DNA of 64,000 nucleotides from a bacterium (GTDB taxonomy: Bacteria; Zixibacteria; MSB-5A5; CAIYYT01), in NCBI GenBank assembly GCA_016708315.1, contig JADJGC010000002.1, positions 372,001-436,000 on the forward strand, in the 5' to 3' direction. Position numbers and translations under genes: made by a program. The notes below the pieces were generated by a model that had not been told where the DNA came from, made no database searches, and worked only from the letters and a program-made list of their open reading frames with translations. Shown here piece after piece: positions 26,117 to 34,799 of the stretch (position 1 is the first letter of the stretch; each line of letters begins with the position of its first letter).

Positions 26117-28264
26117 TCAGACCTGCCAGAAGAATGAATCTCCGGGTTTCGGTAGTTCCATAGGTATATAATTGGACTCAGGCCATCTTTCAACTATTTT
26201 CTGCCCTTCCAGCAGTAATACTGCGAAGTGCAGGTGTTTATCATCGCCAAAGGTGAAGAAACTCCGAGGAATTGCAACTTCTACGACCTGATCCCAACTG
26301 GACACGATTTTGGTGGGCTCGCCCGGTCCGTCTAAGCCGGTCAAGACGGCTTCGGTTGGCGAAACACGCACAATAGCCTTGGTTGCTGAGTTGAGTTCGA
26401 TGTGAACCTCACCGCTGCCAGCGCTTAAGCTGCGTTCTTTTTCAAAGTCTACTCGAAAGAACACGTGGTCATCGTCGTAGCCGAACATGATTTCGAGCGT
26501 GCGAGAGTCGACGCGATGCATTGCTCCGCCGAGTTTGCGACACTCGATTTTCCCAGCGCCAAACCACTCGAAAAAGCTGGTCTGCTTGCCGTCGATAACC
26601 GGGTTTAGGAAATCAGTCGGTTCGTGAACGCCGGACAAGCGCGGAACTTTGCGAATGGGTCGCATTAAAGCTAACGGAGGCTCGACTCCGATCAATTCCC
26701 AGACACGAGTCAGGTGCCGGCGGAACAACAGGTCGAAGGTGAGAAATTGATCGGTCTGGTGATCGTCGCCATACCACCAGCACCAGTCAGATCCTTCAGC
26801 GATGTAGATGGCTTCCCAAGCATGTTGAAGTGATTCTGCATCTGGCGGGGTACTCGAATCTTGACGTTCGACCAACTTGTCGCGAGTTTGCTTAACGAGA
26901 TCCCATGCAGAGTTGTCTTCAGAGTGACCAATCCACACCGCGAAGTTGTGATTGATCCAGGATCCGGCAAACAGGCGCGGCAGTTTTTGGACAGGTTTAT
27001 CAGGAGCGAACAAATCTCGCGGGAGAACAGTTGTGATGCCCTTCTCTTTCTCGAGTCTTGAATACAAGGCGCGCAGGAAGTCAGCGCCGTCATTGCGATA
27101 GTATTCCCATGCGTTTTCGCCATCGAGAATGACGCCAACAACCGGTTCTTGCCCGCTGGAAGCGTGGATTCTGTCGAGTTGGCGCACGCTGTTGATGAAA
27201 TCATCAGCAGCACGGTCGGGTTCCCATCCAGAATAGACGAAGCCGATCTTATCGGAAAGCTTGTGATCCCTGAAAATCAGACCGATCGGTTTTTCTGGTC
27301 CACCGACACTGAAGGCGCGATGAAATCCATTCGTTGGGCTGATGCCGGGTTCGCCTGCTTGTTGGGCGAGGTTCATTGAAGCGTAGTAAATTTCTTCGTC
27401 GGTAGCAATCCACTTGATGCCGTGTTTCTGAAGGATCGGGAGTATGGCTTCGGAGACGGATCCTTCGGAGGGCCACATGCCGGGGGCGTCGTTGCCAAAG
27501 AGACTTTGGTACAGCTTTACAGCACGGCCGATTTGGACATCGGCATCCTCAGGATGCATAAATCGGCGCAAAGGCAATTCGGCGCCCGGTACGGCCATGC
27601 GAGCGATGTTTGTGTCAACCAACAGCGGTAGAATCGGATGATAGTACGGAGAAAATGATACTTCGATATTTGAGTTAGCGGCGCGCTTTTGATACGCGGG
27701 GATAATGCGCTTGAGGATAGATAACTGGTAATCGATGGTGCTGTTCTTTTCATCTTCTGTGAAATCTCGGCCCTTCTTCAATAGCTGAGAGACAAAGGGC
27801 TCGACGCGAAACATCGGGTCAATCCAGGACGCGTTGGACCAAAACTGCAGGTCGAGATAGTCTTGGTCTGAGAGGTTACTTAAGCGCATTCGTGGCGACG
27901 AGTCTCGGCATCGGGCATGAAGTTCCCGATAGCGAGGATACGGTTTGATCATGGTTTCGAAATGAGCCGAGAAGAACGTATCGGTGATTTCAAGCCGCTC
28001 ATCTTCGGCTAGCTCAGAGACAGGTTTGCGCGACAAATACAGGTGTCGGTCCGACGCGCCGTTGTCGGTGTAATCGACTATCTGATCAAGAAGTGACGGG
28101 ACTAAGTTGAATGTTTGGCGGATGTTGGGAAACTCGTCAAGAAGCAACAACATGTCGAGGTAATCTTTTGAGCCGTGGAGTCTCACCCACGGCATCAAGT
28201 ATTCCCCGGACTTGAGGTCTTTGTAATATGGCTGGTGCATGTGCCAGATGAAAACGAGCTTCAT
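26117..28264 (-). CDS. glycoside hydrolase family 57
   Basis: 715 aa. Begins 'MKLVFIWHMHQPYY', the GH57 motif 1. The predicted nucleophile is Glu267 in 'GMWPSEGSVSE' and the acid/base Asp381 in 'VVGVILDGENAWEYY', matching the amylopullulanase branch. No signal peptide, so cytoplasmic action on alpha-glucans such as glycogen is likely. The C-terminal 180 residues form a beta-rich extension after the catalytic (beta/alpha)7 barrel. A TPR membrane protein gene lies 18 bases upstream. Confidence 0.93.
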   Translation of the reverse strand: MKLVFIWHMHQPYYKDLKSGEYLMPWVRLHGSKDYLDMLLLLDEFPNIRQTFNLVPSLLDQIVDYTDNGASDRHLYLSRKPVSELAEDERLEITDTFFSAHFETMIKPYPRYRELHARCRDSSPRMRLSNLSDQDYLDLQFWSNASWIDPMFRVEPFVSQLLKKGRDFTEDEKNSTIDYQLSILKRIIPAYQKRAANSNIEVSFSPYYHPILPLLVDTNIARMAVPGAELPLRRFMHPEDADVQIGRAVKLYQSLFGNDAPGMWPSEGSVSEAILPILQKHGIKWIATDEEIYYASMNLAQQAGEPGISPTNGFHRAFSVGGPEKPIGLIFRDHKLSDKIGFVYSGWEPDRAADDFINSVRQLDRIHASSGQEPVVGVILDGENAWEYYRNDGADFLRALYSRLEKEKGITTVLPRDLFAPDKPVQKLPRLFAGSWINHNFAVWIGHSEDNSAWDLVKQTRDKLVERQDSSTPPDAESLQHAWEAIYIAEGSDWCWWYGDDHQTDQFLTFDLLFRRHLTRVWELIGVEPPLALMRPIRKVPRLSGVHEPTDFLNPVIDGKQTSFFEWFGAGKIECRKLGGAMHRVDSRTLEIMFGYDDDHVFFRVDFEKERSLSAGSGEVHIELNSATKAIVRVSPTEAVLTGLDGPGEPTKIVSSWDQVVEVAIPRSFFTFGDDKHLHFAVLLLEGQKIVERWPESNYIPMELPKPGDSFFWQV

Positions 28265-28282
28265 CTGTCTGCCCCTGCCCTG

Positions 28283-28981
28283 CTACTTGTATTCGCCCTT
28301 ATCGTAAGCTAATATGCCCCGCTCTATCAGGAGGATTTTGGCGTTACGGTACTTATCCGAAGTCGTTCCGCGCTTTTCGAGCAAGGCGAATGCTTCTTTG
28401 GCAGTGGCTGCGTCATTGGCTTTAACGGAATTGGTGACTGCCTGAAGAAGATCTTCCTCGTAAGTAGAAGCAAGGGTGTCGACCTTTGCAGAACTCAAGA
28501 ATGCGATTCCGGCTTCCTGGAATTTGCCCTGGCCAGCCTGCGAAGCGGCGATGCCACGTTGAGCAGAGCGACGGAAGACATCATCGGGAGCGAATTTATC
28601 ATGGAAGTTCTTGAATGCGAGTTCGGCGTTAGCGAAGTCGTTGGTCTGGAAATAGAGGCCGGCAAGCTTGAAGGCAGCCTGAGAGGCGGCTTCTGAGTTG
28701 CTGTACTTGTTCATTACTTCCTGGAAGTCGGCGACCGCTAATTGGGTTTGTCCAGTACGGGCAAACACTTCGGCACTTCCGAGCTTATCAAAAGCGGCCT
28801 TTTCCCCGCTGCTTGATTGCCAGGCCATAAAGACGACCACTACAATCACGGCGATAACAATACCGCCGCCGATCAAGAGTTTTGAGAGATTTCCTTCGGC
28901 CCATTCCTGAAACTTAAAGACGCCGGTCACGAAATGGTCTTCTCTCATCTCGTGCTTGGTCATTTTCTTATTCGTGGTCAT
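28283..28981 (-). CDS. TPR membrane protein, YfgM-like
   Basis: 232 aa. Cytoplasmic N-terminus (about 35 residues), one membrane helix 'LLIGGGIVIAVIVVVVFMAW', then a periplasmic domain of TPR-like helices ('VADFQEVMNKYSNSEAASQA', 'LAGLYFQTNDFANAELAFKN'). Topology and repeats match YfgM-type proteins that accompany the Sec translocon and outer-membrane assembly. First gene of the GH57 transcript. Confidence 0.8.
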   Translation of the reverse strand: MTTNKKMTKHEMREDHFVTGVFKFQEWAEGNLSKLLIGGGIVIAVIVVVVFMAWQSSSGEKAAFDKLGSAEVFARTGQTQLAVADFQEVMNKYSNSEAASQAAFKLAGLYFQTNDFANAELAFKNFHDKFAPDDVFRRSAQRGIAASQAGQGKFQEAGIAFLSSAKVDTLASTYEEDLLQAVTNSVKANDAATAKEAFALLEKRGTTSDKYRNAKILLIERGILAYDKGEYK

Positions 28982-29114
28982 CTAAAAACAGACTCCTGCT
29001 TCTTTACTCGAGTATTATCGGCTAAACTTACAAGACCAATAACTTATTCAATTTACGAATTTTATCAACACTTTTTTGTGCGAATTAGCAAAAGGTCTTT
29101 GTCTGCGGTTGGTC

Positions 29115-29150
29115 TAAAAAAGAAGGGACAAGACGCGAAGTCTTGTCCCT
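29115..29150 (-). terminator. rho-independent terminator after the FadL-like gene
   Basis: Perfect 10-bp stem GGGACAAGAC/GTCTTGTCCC (29125-29134, 29140-29149), 5-base loop. On the minus strand it is followed by TTCTTTTTT. Confidence 0.85.
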
Positions 29151-29177
29151 CTAACTTATTGCGTTAGTTGACCGGTT

Positions 29178-30071
29178 TTAGAAGAATCCGGTGAAGGTCA
29201 TCATAAATGACGGTGTCTCTTTGGTACGAGCATTGTTGTAATCAGTCAATTCGAAATTGAACGCCGAAATGCCGGACTCGGACTGTTCTTGCTTGGTCAT
29301 TTCAACTGCAAAATCAAGCCAAACCTGTTCCCAATGAATTCCCGATCCGAAAGTGAAGCTGGTCTGCGACAACTTGTCACCCAACTCAAAATCAGCATTC
29401 GCCTGTCCGTAGGGATTTCGGTAAACATTTGTTACATCGCGAAATGGAAGCTGAGTGAATCTGACTCCGCCGCGAAGCGGGATTGTGCCGAGCTTTGTTG
29501 CAAGCATGTATTCGGCGCCAAAGCGAATCTGCATGCTCGACTCATAACCCAATTCGAACTCGTTGTAGATTTCAACTAGATCGCCTGATGCGTCGTAGTA
29601 GGAAGACTCGGTTGAATCCTTATAGTAGATTGAGGACGGCAGCGTGAAGACATTGCGGTCATCTTCTGATGTGGCCGGTTCTTCTGCGCGGACAAAATAT
29701 TTGTTTCCGCTGGTTGATCTCAGTTCGATGTCTCCGGAAACTAAGAATTTCGGAGTAACTTGTATCGAAGCACCGAGTCCGATTGTCAGCGGGATCTCTA
29801 TTTTGGTCTTGCCAAGATAAAGCGTGGGTCGTCCGCCCAATGGTGTGCCAGGGCCAGCGATACTGGTCGATTTGACATAGTTGGTATCGGCACGCTTAAT
29901 GTCGTGTACTGTAGAAAGTTCGAATGGGGATTGGACGGTGACGCCAGCACGAAATTTCTCCGTACGATACATGAAAGATCCAGTCAGATTTGCTGCGGAG
30001 GTCGAGAGCTCATCGCGGACGAAGCTATGCATACGCGCTTCCACAGTATCCATGATTTCGGATCCGAACAT
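29178..30071 (-). CDS. FadL/OmpP1-like outer-membrane porin, C-terminal piece
   Basis: 297 aa without a signal peptide, starting inside a barrel. It continues the same frame back to 30106 (NIAALTDTLPLMFGSEIMD), directly joining the end of the gene piece upstream. Amphipathic strands run to a terminal Phe ('SFMMTFTGFF'), the beta-barrel insertion signature. It is almost certainly the second half of one hydrocarbon/long-chain fatty acid transporter of about 510 residues, separated by one lost base near 30107-30112. Confidence 0.8.
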   Translation of the reverse strand: MFGSEIMDTVEARMHSFVRDELSTSAANLTGSFMYRTEKFRAGVTVQSPFELSTVHDIKRADTNYVKSTSIAGPGTPLGGRPTLYLGKTKIEIPLTIGLGASIQVTPKFLVSGDIELRSTSGNKYFVRAEEPATSEDDRNVFTLPSSIYYKDSTESSYYDASGDLVEIYNEFELGYESSMQIRFGAEYMLATKLGTIPLRGGVRFTQLPFRDVTNVYRNPYGQANADFELGDKLSQTSFTFGSGIHWEQVWLDFAVEMTKQEQSESGISAFNFELTDYNNARTKETPSFMMTFTGFF

Positions 30072-30106
30072 TAGCGGCAGCGTATCAGTGAGAGCCGCAA
30101 TATTCG

Positions 30107-30724
30107 TTAGTAGCCACCGCCTGTGTAGATATTAATCGCACCACCGAACGAAAGATGTCCATAAATGTCAGTGCCAAATCCAAGTGCAAATCTGTGCAGA
30201 TTATTCAGTGACCGATTCTGGGCTGACCAATCATCTTCACCAAAAGCAGTGCCAGCTGAAGTGACCATTCCATAAATGACTCCCTGGCGATTGAAAGTCT
30301 CATCGTTGTTGTCAATGACGCGCTGATAGTTGATTGCGGCAACAAATGGATGCCCCTTGACTCTAACCGGCGCGATAAAGGAACCGGAAGCCAGATTCAA
30401 AAGGTCTTTGGTAAAATCGCCGTTAAAATTATGAATGGGAGTCTGCGCATAACTGAATTCATTCGTGGTCTTGAGGCGAACGATTGATCCGCCAAGTGAA
30501 GCTTGTGTTTTAGAGACTTGAATCAACCCGGCAGGATTCCATGTGAGCGCCGATGCGTCATCGGCGATACCAACAAAAGCGCCTCCCATAGAACGAGCCC
30601 GAGCGCCTGTACCCAGGAACTCAAGGTTATACATGGTGAACCCGTATAGGTGGAAATCCTGACTAAAAGCTGTCCCGGCCGCCAGGAGGAATATGAGAAA
30701 GACTTTAGCTGCTAAACTACGCAT
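30107..30724 (-). CDS. FadL/OmpP1-like outer-membrane porin, N-terminal piece
   Basis: 205 aa. Signal peptide ('VFLIFLLAAGTAFSQ'), then 'GTGARARSMGGAFVGIADDASALTWNPAGL' in essence, the FadL/PorV-like N-terminus. It stops within a strand after 'FGGAINIYTGGGY', where the other frame carries on. ATG 30724 is preferred to the GTG at 30736, which sits on top of the AGGAG. A strong sigma-70 promoter lies upstream. Read with 29178-30071 as one frameshifted gene. Confidence 0.8.
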   Translation of the reverse strand: MRSLAAKVFLIFLLAAGTAFSQDFHLYGFTMYNLEFLGTGARARSMGGAFVGIADDASALTWNPAGLIQVSKTQASLGGSIVRLKTTNEFSYAQTPIHNFNGDFTKDLLNLASGSFIAPVRVKGHPFVAAINYQRVIDNNDETFNRQGVIYGMVTSAGTAFGEDDWSAQNRSLNNLHRFALGFGTDIYGHLSFGGAINIYTGGGY

Positions 30725-30771
30725 AACCTCAGACACTCCTTATGTACTTCCCTCTCCAAATTAAAGCGAGC

Positions 30772-30800
30772 AATATATCGGAGCCGATACCCGCTGTCAA
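30772..30800 (-). promoter_or_regulatory. sigma-70 promoter of the FadL-like gene
   Basis: On the minus strand a perfect TTGACA (30800-30795), 17-base spacer, TATATT (30777-30772). Start near 30765, about 40 bases before ATG 30724. Confidence 0.8.
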
Positions 30801-30938
30801 TTCTTTTTTGGCAGACTCCGATTCTATGAATGAAGACGTTGTAGGCAAATATTCTGTTCAATAGCAATGAGTACCGAAGACAATCATCGGCTGAGTTGAC
30901 TATCTTACAACTCGAGGTTTTTCTCAGGTGGAATTGCT

Positions 30939-32345
30939 TCACGAGTGGTCAGCATCGAGATCAATTCCCGCTGCAACCTCGTTGCCACCCATCATTCCGT
31001 ACTCGTGAAGTTTGTTGCGAAGAGTTCGCGGGTTGATTCCCAACGCTTCGGCAGCGCGCGTGCGATTGCCGTCAAATGATTCGAGCGCTTTGAGAATCAT
31101 GATCTTTTCCATTTCAGCAATCGGCATAACTGTGTCGGCTGCTGAATGAACGTGGCGCGCGAGTTCTCCCAATGCAATGTGACTGGGCAAATCGGTATCC
31201 ATAATGCGATCAGTTTTGCAGAGCACGACGGCGCGTTCGATGTAGTTCTCGAGCTCGCGAATGTTGCCGGGCCAATGGTAATTCAGCAGAAGTTTCATCG
31301 CCTTTTCGCTAACACCCTTCACATCGCGCAAGTTTTCGAGGTTGAATTTGTGAATGAAGTGGTCAACCAGCATCGGGATGTCATTGGAGCGTTTGCGCAA
31401 CGGCGGCAGTTGAAGCGGGATGACATTAAGTCGGTAGAACAAATCTTGACGGAACTTGCCGGCGGCAATCTCTTCTTCGAGGTTTCGATTGGTAGTTGCA
31501 ACGATGCGCACGTCAACTTTGATGCTAACGCCCGAGCCGACGCGTTCGAATTCGCGTTCCTGCAAGACGCGCAGGAGTTTTGCTTGTACGCTGGTCGGGA
31601 TTTCGCTGACTTCATCGAGCAGCAAGGTTCCACCATCAGCAAGTTCGAAGCGGCCGGGCGACTGTTTGATGGCGTTGGTAAAGGCGCCCTTCTCGTGACC
31701 GAACAATTCAGATTCGATCAGACCTTCTGGGAGCGCGGCGCAATTGAGTTTGATGAAAGCACCATCTCGACGAGGCGAGTTGTAATGAATGGCGCGAGCG
31801 ATCAGCTCCTTACCGGTACCCGATTCGCCTCGGATCAGAATGGTAGAGCGCGATTTTGCAGCCGAGGTCAGGTCTTCAAGCAAGGTCAATAGCGATTTGT
31901 CAGCGCCGACAATGGTGCCCAGATTGTAACGACTGCGGATTTCGTTGCGAAGCACCCTATTCTCGAACACCAATTGGCGATGCTCGAGGGCTTTGTTGAG
32001 CGACAGTGCGAGTTCATCCGGCAGCACGGGCTTGAGGATGTAGTCAAATGCGCCGAGTTTCATCGCTTCGACAGCGTCCTTGACGGTACCGTGGGCGGTG
32101 ATCATCATCACTACAGTTTCGGGAGACTCGGCCTTGATAGCTTTTAGTAGTTCAATACCGCTCATGTTCGGCATTTTGACATCGGAGAGAATTACGTCGA
32201 ATTCGACAGTCTTTACCAGTTCGAGTGCGGTGGCTGCGGAAGATGCGGTTTGAACATCGTGTCCAAGCTTGGTTAAGACGGCTTGGAAAAACTCGATTAC
32301 GAGAGCTTCGTCATCGACAACAAGAATGGATCGCTTTGAACTCAT
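30939..32345 (-). CDS. sigma-54-dependent response regulator (AtoC/ZraR-like)
   Basis: 468 aa: receiver (Asp55 in 'VILSDVKMPN', 'ILKPV'), AAA+ domain with 'GESGTGKELIARAIH' and 'GTLLLDEV', Fis-type HTH ('NRTRAAEALGINPRTLRNKL'). The sigma-54 contact loop is GAFTNA. ATG 32345 has GAGGTGA seven bases upstream; a GTG at 32354 overlaps the kinase stop. Cognate of the PAS kinase immediately upstream, and last gene of the chemosensory/partner-switching run. Confidence 0.93.
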   Translation of the reverse strand: MSSKRSILVVDDEALVIEFFQAVLTKLGHDVQTASSAATALELVKTVEFDVILSDVKMPNMSGIELLKAIKAESPETVVMMITAHGTVKDAVEAMKLGAFDYILKPVLPDELALSLNKALEHRQLVFENRVLRNEIRSRYNLGTIVGADKSLLTLLEDLTSAAKSRSTILIRGESGTGKELIARAIHYNSPRRDGAFIKLNCAALPEGLIESELFGHEKGAFTNAIKQSPGRFELADGGTLLLDEVSEIPTSVQAKLLRVLQEREFERVGSGVSIKVDVRIVATTNRNLEEEIAAGKFRQDLFYRLNVIPLQLPPLRKRSNDIPMLVDHFIHKFNLENLRDVKGVSEKAMKLLLNYHWPGNIRELENYIERAVVLCKTDRIMDTDLPSHIALGELARHVHSAADTVMPIAEMEKIMILKALESFDGNRTRAAEALGINPRTLRNKLHEYGMMGGNEVAAGIDLDADHS

Positions 32346-32350
32346 AGTGA

Positions 32351-32611
32351 TCACCTCAATGGCAGCTCGATAGAAAATGTCGAGCCTTTTTGTGGGTTGT
32401 TGGTGACGAGGATGTTGCCTCGATGGGCGTCGATAACTTTGCGAACGAGAGCCAATCCAAGCCCGGTGCCGCCATCTCGAGTCGTAAAGAATGGTACGAA
32501 GATCTTCTCCCTCATCGATTCCGGAATACCGCCGCCTTCATCACAAACGTCAATTATTAATCGCGAGTCTCTCTTATTCAAGGCGAGAGTGATGCAGCCG
32601 CCATTGGGCAT
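32351..32611 (-). CDS. histidine kinase, C-terminal ATPase piece (frameshifted)
   Basis: 86 aa from the first ATG, but the same frame is open back to about 32700 and reads 'SDEACICRVDRENLGGAIVN' and 'LLKNADES', the N box of HATPase_c. It continues with 'DEGGGIPE' (G1) and 'GGTGLGLALVRKV' (G2). It is the second half of the kinase starting at 33594, displaced by loss of one T in the run at 32700-32702. Confidence 0.85.
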   Translation of the reverse strand: MPNGGCITLALNKRDSRLIIDVCDEGGGIPESMREKIFVPFFTTRDGGTGLGLALVRKVIDAHRGNILVTNNPQKGSTFSIELPLR

Positions 32612-33594
32612 CGATTCGTCGGCATTTTTGAGCAGATTGACGATTGCGCCACCGAGGTTTTCGCGGTCGACTCGGCAGATGCAAGCTTCGTCGGAAGCGA
32701 AAGATCAATTGTTGATCGTGAAGCTCGCGCACTAAGTGATACACGGAAGAAGTCGACAGTCTCGGATAGTAATGCGCAGAGATCAATTGACTGAGGTTCA
32801 TGGCGTATTTCACGCGCATACTCAAGCAATGATGTGACGGAGCGATTCAATTTTTCGACGCCGGTAGTAATCTTGTCGACGTAGCTGATATTGGGATGGT
32901 CGTCACCAAGTTCGCGCCGGAGCAATGCGGCGAAGCCGGCAATTCCGGAGAGCGGATTGCGGACTTCGTGAGCTACAACAGCGGCAACTTCACCAAGCGC
33001 GGCGAGTCCTTTGACACGCGCGATTTCTTCTTCCATCCGTTTGAAATCCGACAGGTCAACAAAGACCTCGAGTGCGCCAACGATGGCATCGTCGGCGTCT
33101 TTGATGCAGGAGGACGAAACGGAGATTGGAATGAATTCGTCAGCAGATACTTGAACTTGCTTTTCAATCAGCCGGTATGGCGATTTGCCACTCAGCAGGT
33201 CAGTTAGTGAGCGCGTCTTTGAAAGCGAACCGCCAAAGATAGCCGAGTAGTCGGCGCCGATAAGTTTGTTTGGCCGAACGCGAAGGATGTCGCAACCTGC
33301 TTTATTGATAGCGTTGATTTTGCCATTGAGATCGATTGTTATAACACCTGAGGTCAGCGACTCCAAGATATTCTGGAGGAAGTTCCTCGTTTCGATGTTC
33401 TGAGCGAGACTTGAGACCAACTTTTCGTTGGTTGCAGTCAATTCGTCAGATAGTCTTTGATACCGGGTCTGTAGATTCGCGTAAGAATCATTGAGCTGTT
33501 TGATTGTGTTGTTGAAGCTGGCAAAGGTTTGGTTAAAGATCGCCAGCTGGTCTTCGCCGATGGGCGTGTCGGTACGTCCGGAATGTTCCTGCAT
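32578..33594 (-). CDS. PAS-domain sensor histidine kinase, N-terminal piece (frameshifted)
   Basis: 338 aa as read. A coiled-coil start (about 25-70), PAS domain (about 73-180), HisKA with His209 in 'VVAHEVRNPLSGIAGF'. No membrane segment, so a cytoplasmic NtrB-like kinase. After about residue 298 ('RSTIDLS') the frame goes wrong and the ATPase domain follows in the other frame (see 32351-32611). The regulator gene downstream overlaps the true stop, so this is a normal kinase/regulator pair. Confidence 0.86.
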   Translation of the reverse strand: MQEHSGRTDTPIGEDQLAIFNQTFASFNNTIKQLNDSYANLQTRYQRLSDELTATNEKLVSSLAQNIETRNFLQNILESLTSGVITIDLNGKINAINKAGCDILRVRPNKLIGADYSAIFGGSLSKTRSLTDLLSGKSPYRLIEKQVQVSADEFIPISVSSSCIKDADDAIVGALEVFVDLSDFKRMEEEIARVKGLAALGEVAAVVAHEVRNPLSGIAGFAALLRRELGDDHPNISYVDKITTGVEKLNRSVTSLLEYAREIRHEPQSIDLCALLSETVDFFRVSLSARASRSTIDLSLPTKLASAESTAKTSVAQSSICSKMPTNRCPMAAASLSP

Positions 33595-33703
33595 AAGTCT
33601 AAAGATACCACAATTAGCCGGAATTTATCAATAAAAACATTCCAGCAAAGGGCGGCAGTTTGTCAAATGATAGTAGTCGGGCAAATGCCCTTGTCGGTAA
33701 CGC

Positions 33704-34786
33704 TTAGAAGTAAGCCATGATCTCCGATGGAATCATTTCGACGGATGAGACGGTATCTGCGATACCAGCCTCGATGACCGCCCGCGGCATTCCGTAAACG
33801 ACGCAGGATTCTTCGTTTTGAGCGATGATGTCGGCGCCCTTGGACTTCATGACGCGCATTCCGTCGAGACCATCGTGCCCCATACCGGTCATAATCACGC
33901 CGAGGGAGGATTGGCCCGCGAATTCGGCAACGGATGCCATGAGAACATCGACAGACGGCTTGTGAAGGAGGTCGTTTGGTTTATCGGATAGCATGCAAAC
34001 GCCGTAAGTCGTGACTTTGCGTATGGTTAGGTGGCGACCACCGGGAGCGATGTAAGCGATTCCGGGCTCAATTCGCTCTCCATCTTCGGCCTCTTTGACG
34101 CGGATGTTTGACAATCCATCGAGGCGTTCTGCAAGCGACTTGGTGAACATTGGCGGCATATGTTGGACGACAACGATACCAACCGGGAAATTCTTTGGTA
34201 GCACGGTCAGAACGGTCTGAAGTGCAGGCGGCCCTCCGGTCGAAGTGCCAATTGAGACGAGCCTGACGATTTTCGATTTCTTCGGCTTAGAAACGAGTGA
34301 ATTTGAGGCCGCTACCGTCGAACGTGCAGCAGAACTACCACGGCGTCCCTTGCGAAGCGCGTACTGTGCCATAAGCGTGCGCCGACGACCGTAGATAGAC
34401 CGGATCTTGGCAACGAGGTCGGCCTTGATCTTAACGATATCAAGGGATACAAACGAATGCTGCTTGGGGATAAAATCGACTGCGCCCAGATCAAGTGCAT
34501 CGAGAGTGATCTTGGCGCCTTCGGAGGTTAACGACGAGACCATGATGACCGGTGTCGGCTGTTTTTCCATGATCGCCCGAAGCGAAGCCAGCCCATCCAT
34601 TTTGGGCATTTCGATGTCCATGGTAACAAGGTCGGGTTTGAATTCCAGAACCTTATCGAGTCCCTCTTGACCGTTAACCGCAGTTGCTACGATTTCAATA
34701 TTGGGATCGTCGGCGACCATCATCTGGATAGCTTTCCGCATGAACGCCGAATCGTCGACGATTAGTAGCTTGATCTTATCTGCCAT
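33704..34786 (-). CDS. cheB: chemotaxis protein-glutamate methylesterase CheB
   Basis: 360 aa. Receiver domain with Asp57 ('TMDIEMPKMDG'), a basic linker, then the methylesterase domain with catalytic Ser182 ('IGTSTGGPPAL'), His209 ('VVQHMPP') and Asp305 ('GMGHDGLDG'). Demethylates or deamidates chemoreceptors under control of CheA phosphorylation. Fourteen bases after cheA. No receptor gene is present nearby. Confidence 0.96.
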   Translation of the reverse strand: MADKIKLLIVDDSAFMRKAIQMMVADDPNIEIVATAVNGQEGLDKVLEFKPDLVTMDIEMPKMDGLASLRAIMEKQPTPVIMVSSLTSEGAKITLDALDLGAVDFIPKQHSFVSLDIVKIKADLVAKIRSIYGRRRTLMAQYALRKGRRGSSAARSTVAASNSLVSKPKKSKIVRLVSIGTSTGGPPALQTVLTVLPKNFPVGIVVVQHMPPMFTKSLAERLDGLSNIRVKEAEDGERIEPGIAYIAPGGRHLTIRKVTTYGVCMLSDKPNDLLHKPSVDVLMASVAEFAGQSSLGVIMTGMGHDGLDGMRVMKSKGADIIAQNEESCVVYGMPRAVIEAGIADTVSSVEMIPSEIMAYF

Positions 34787-34799
34787 GTCTGTCCCGATG

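Noticed and set aside
31146..31892. 248-codon plus-strand frame
   Set aside because: Exactly antisense to the AAA+ domain of the sigma-54 regulator; a mirror effect of codon bias.
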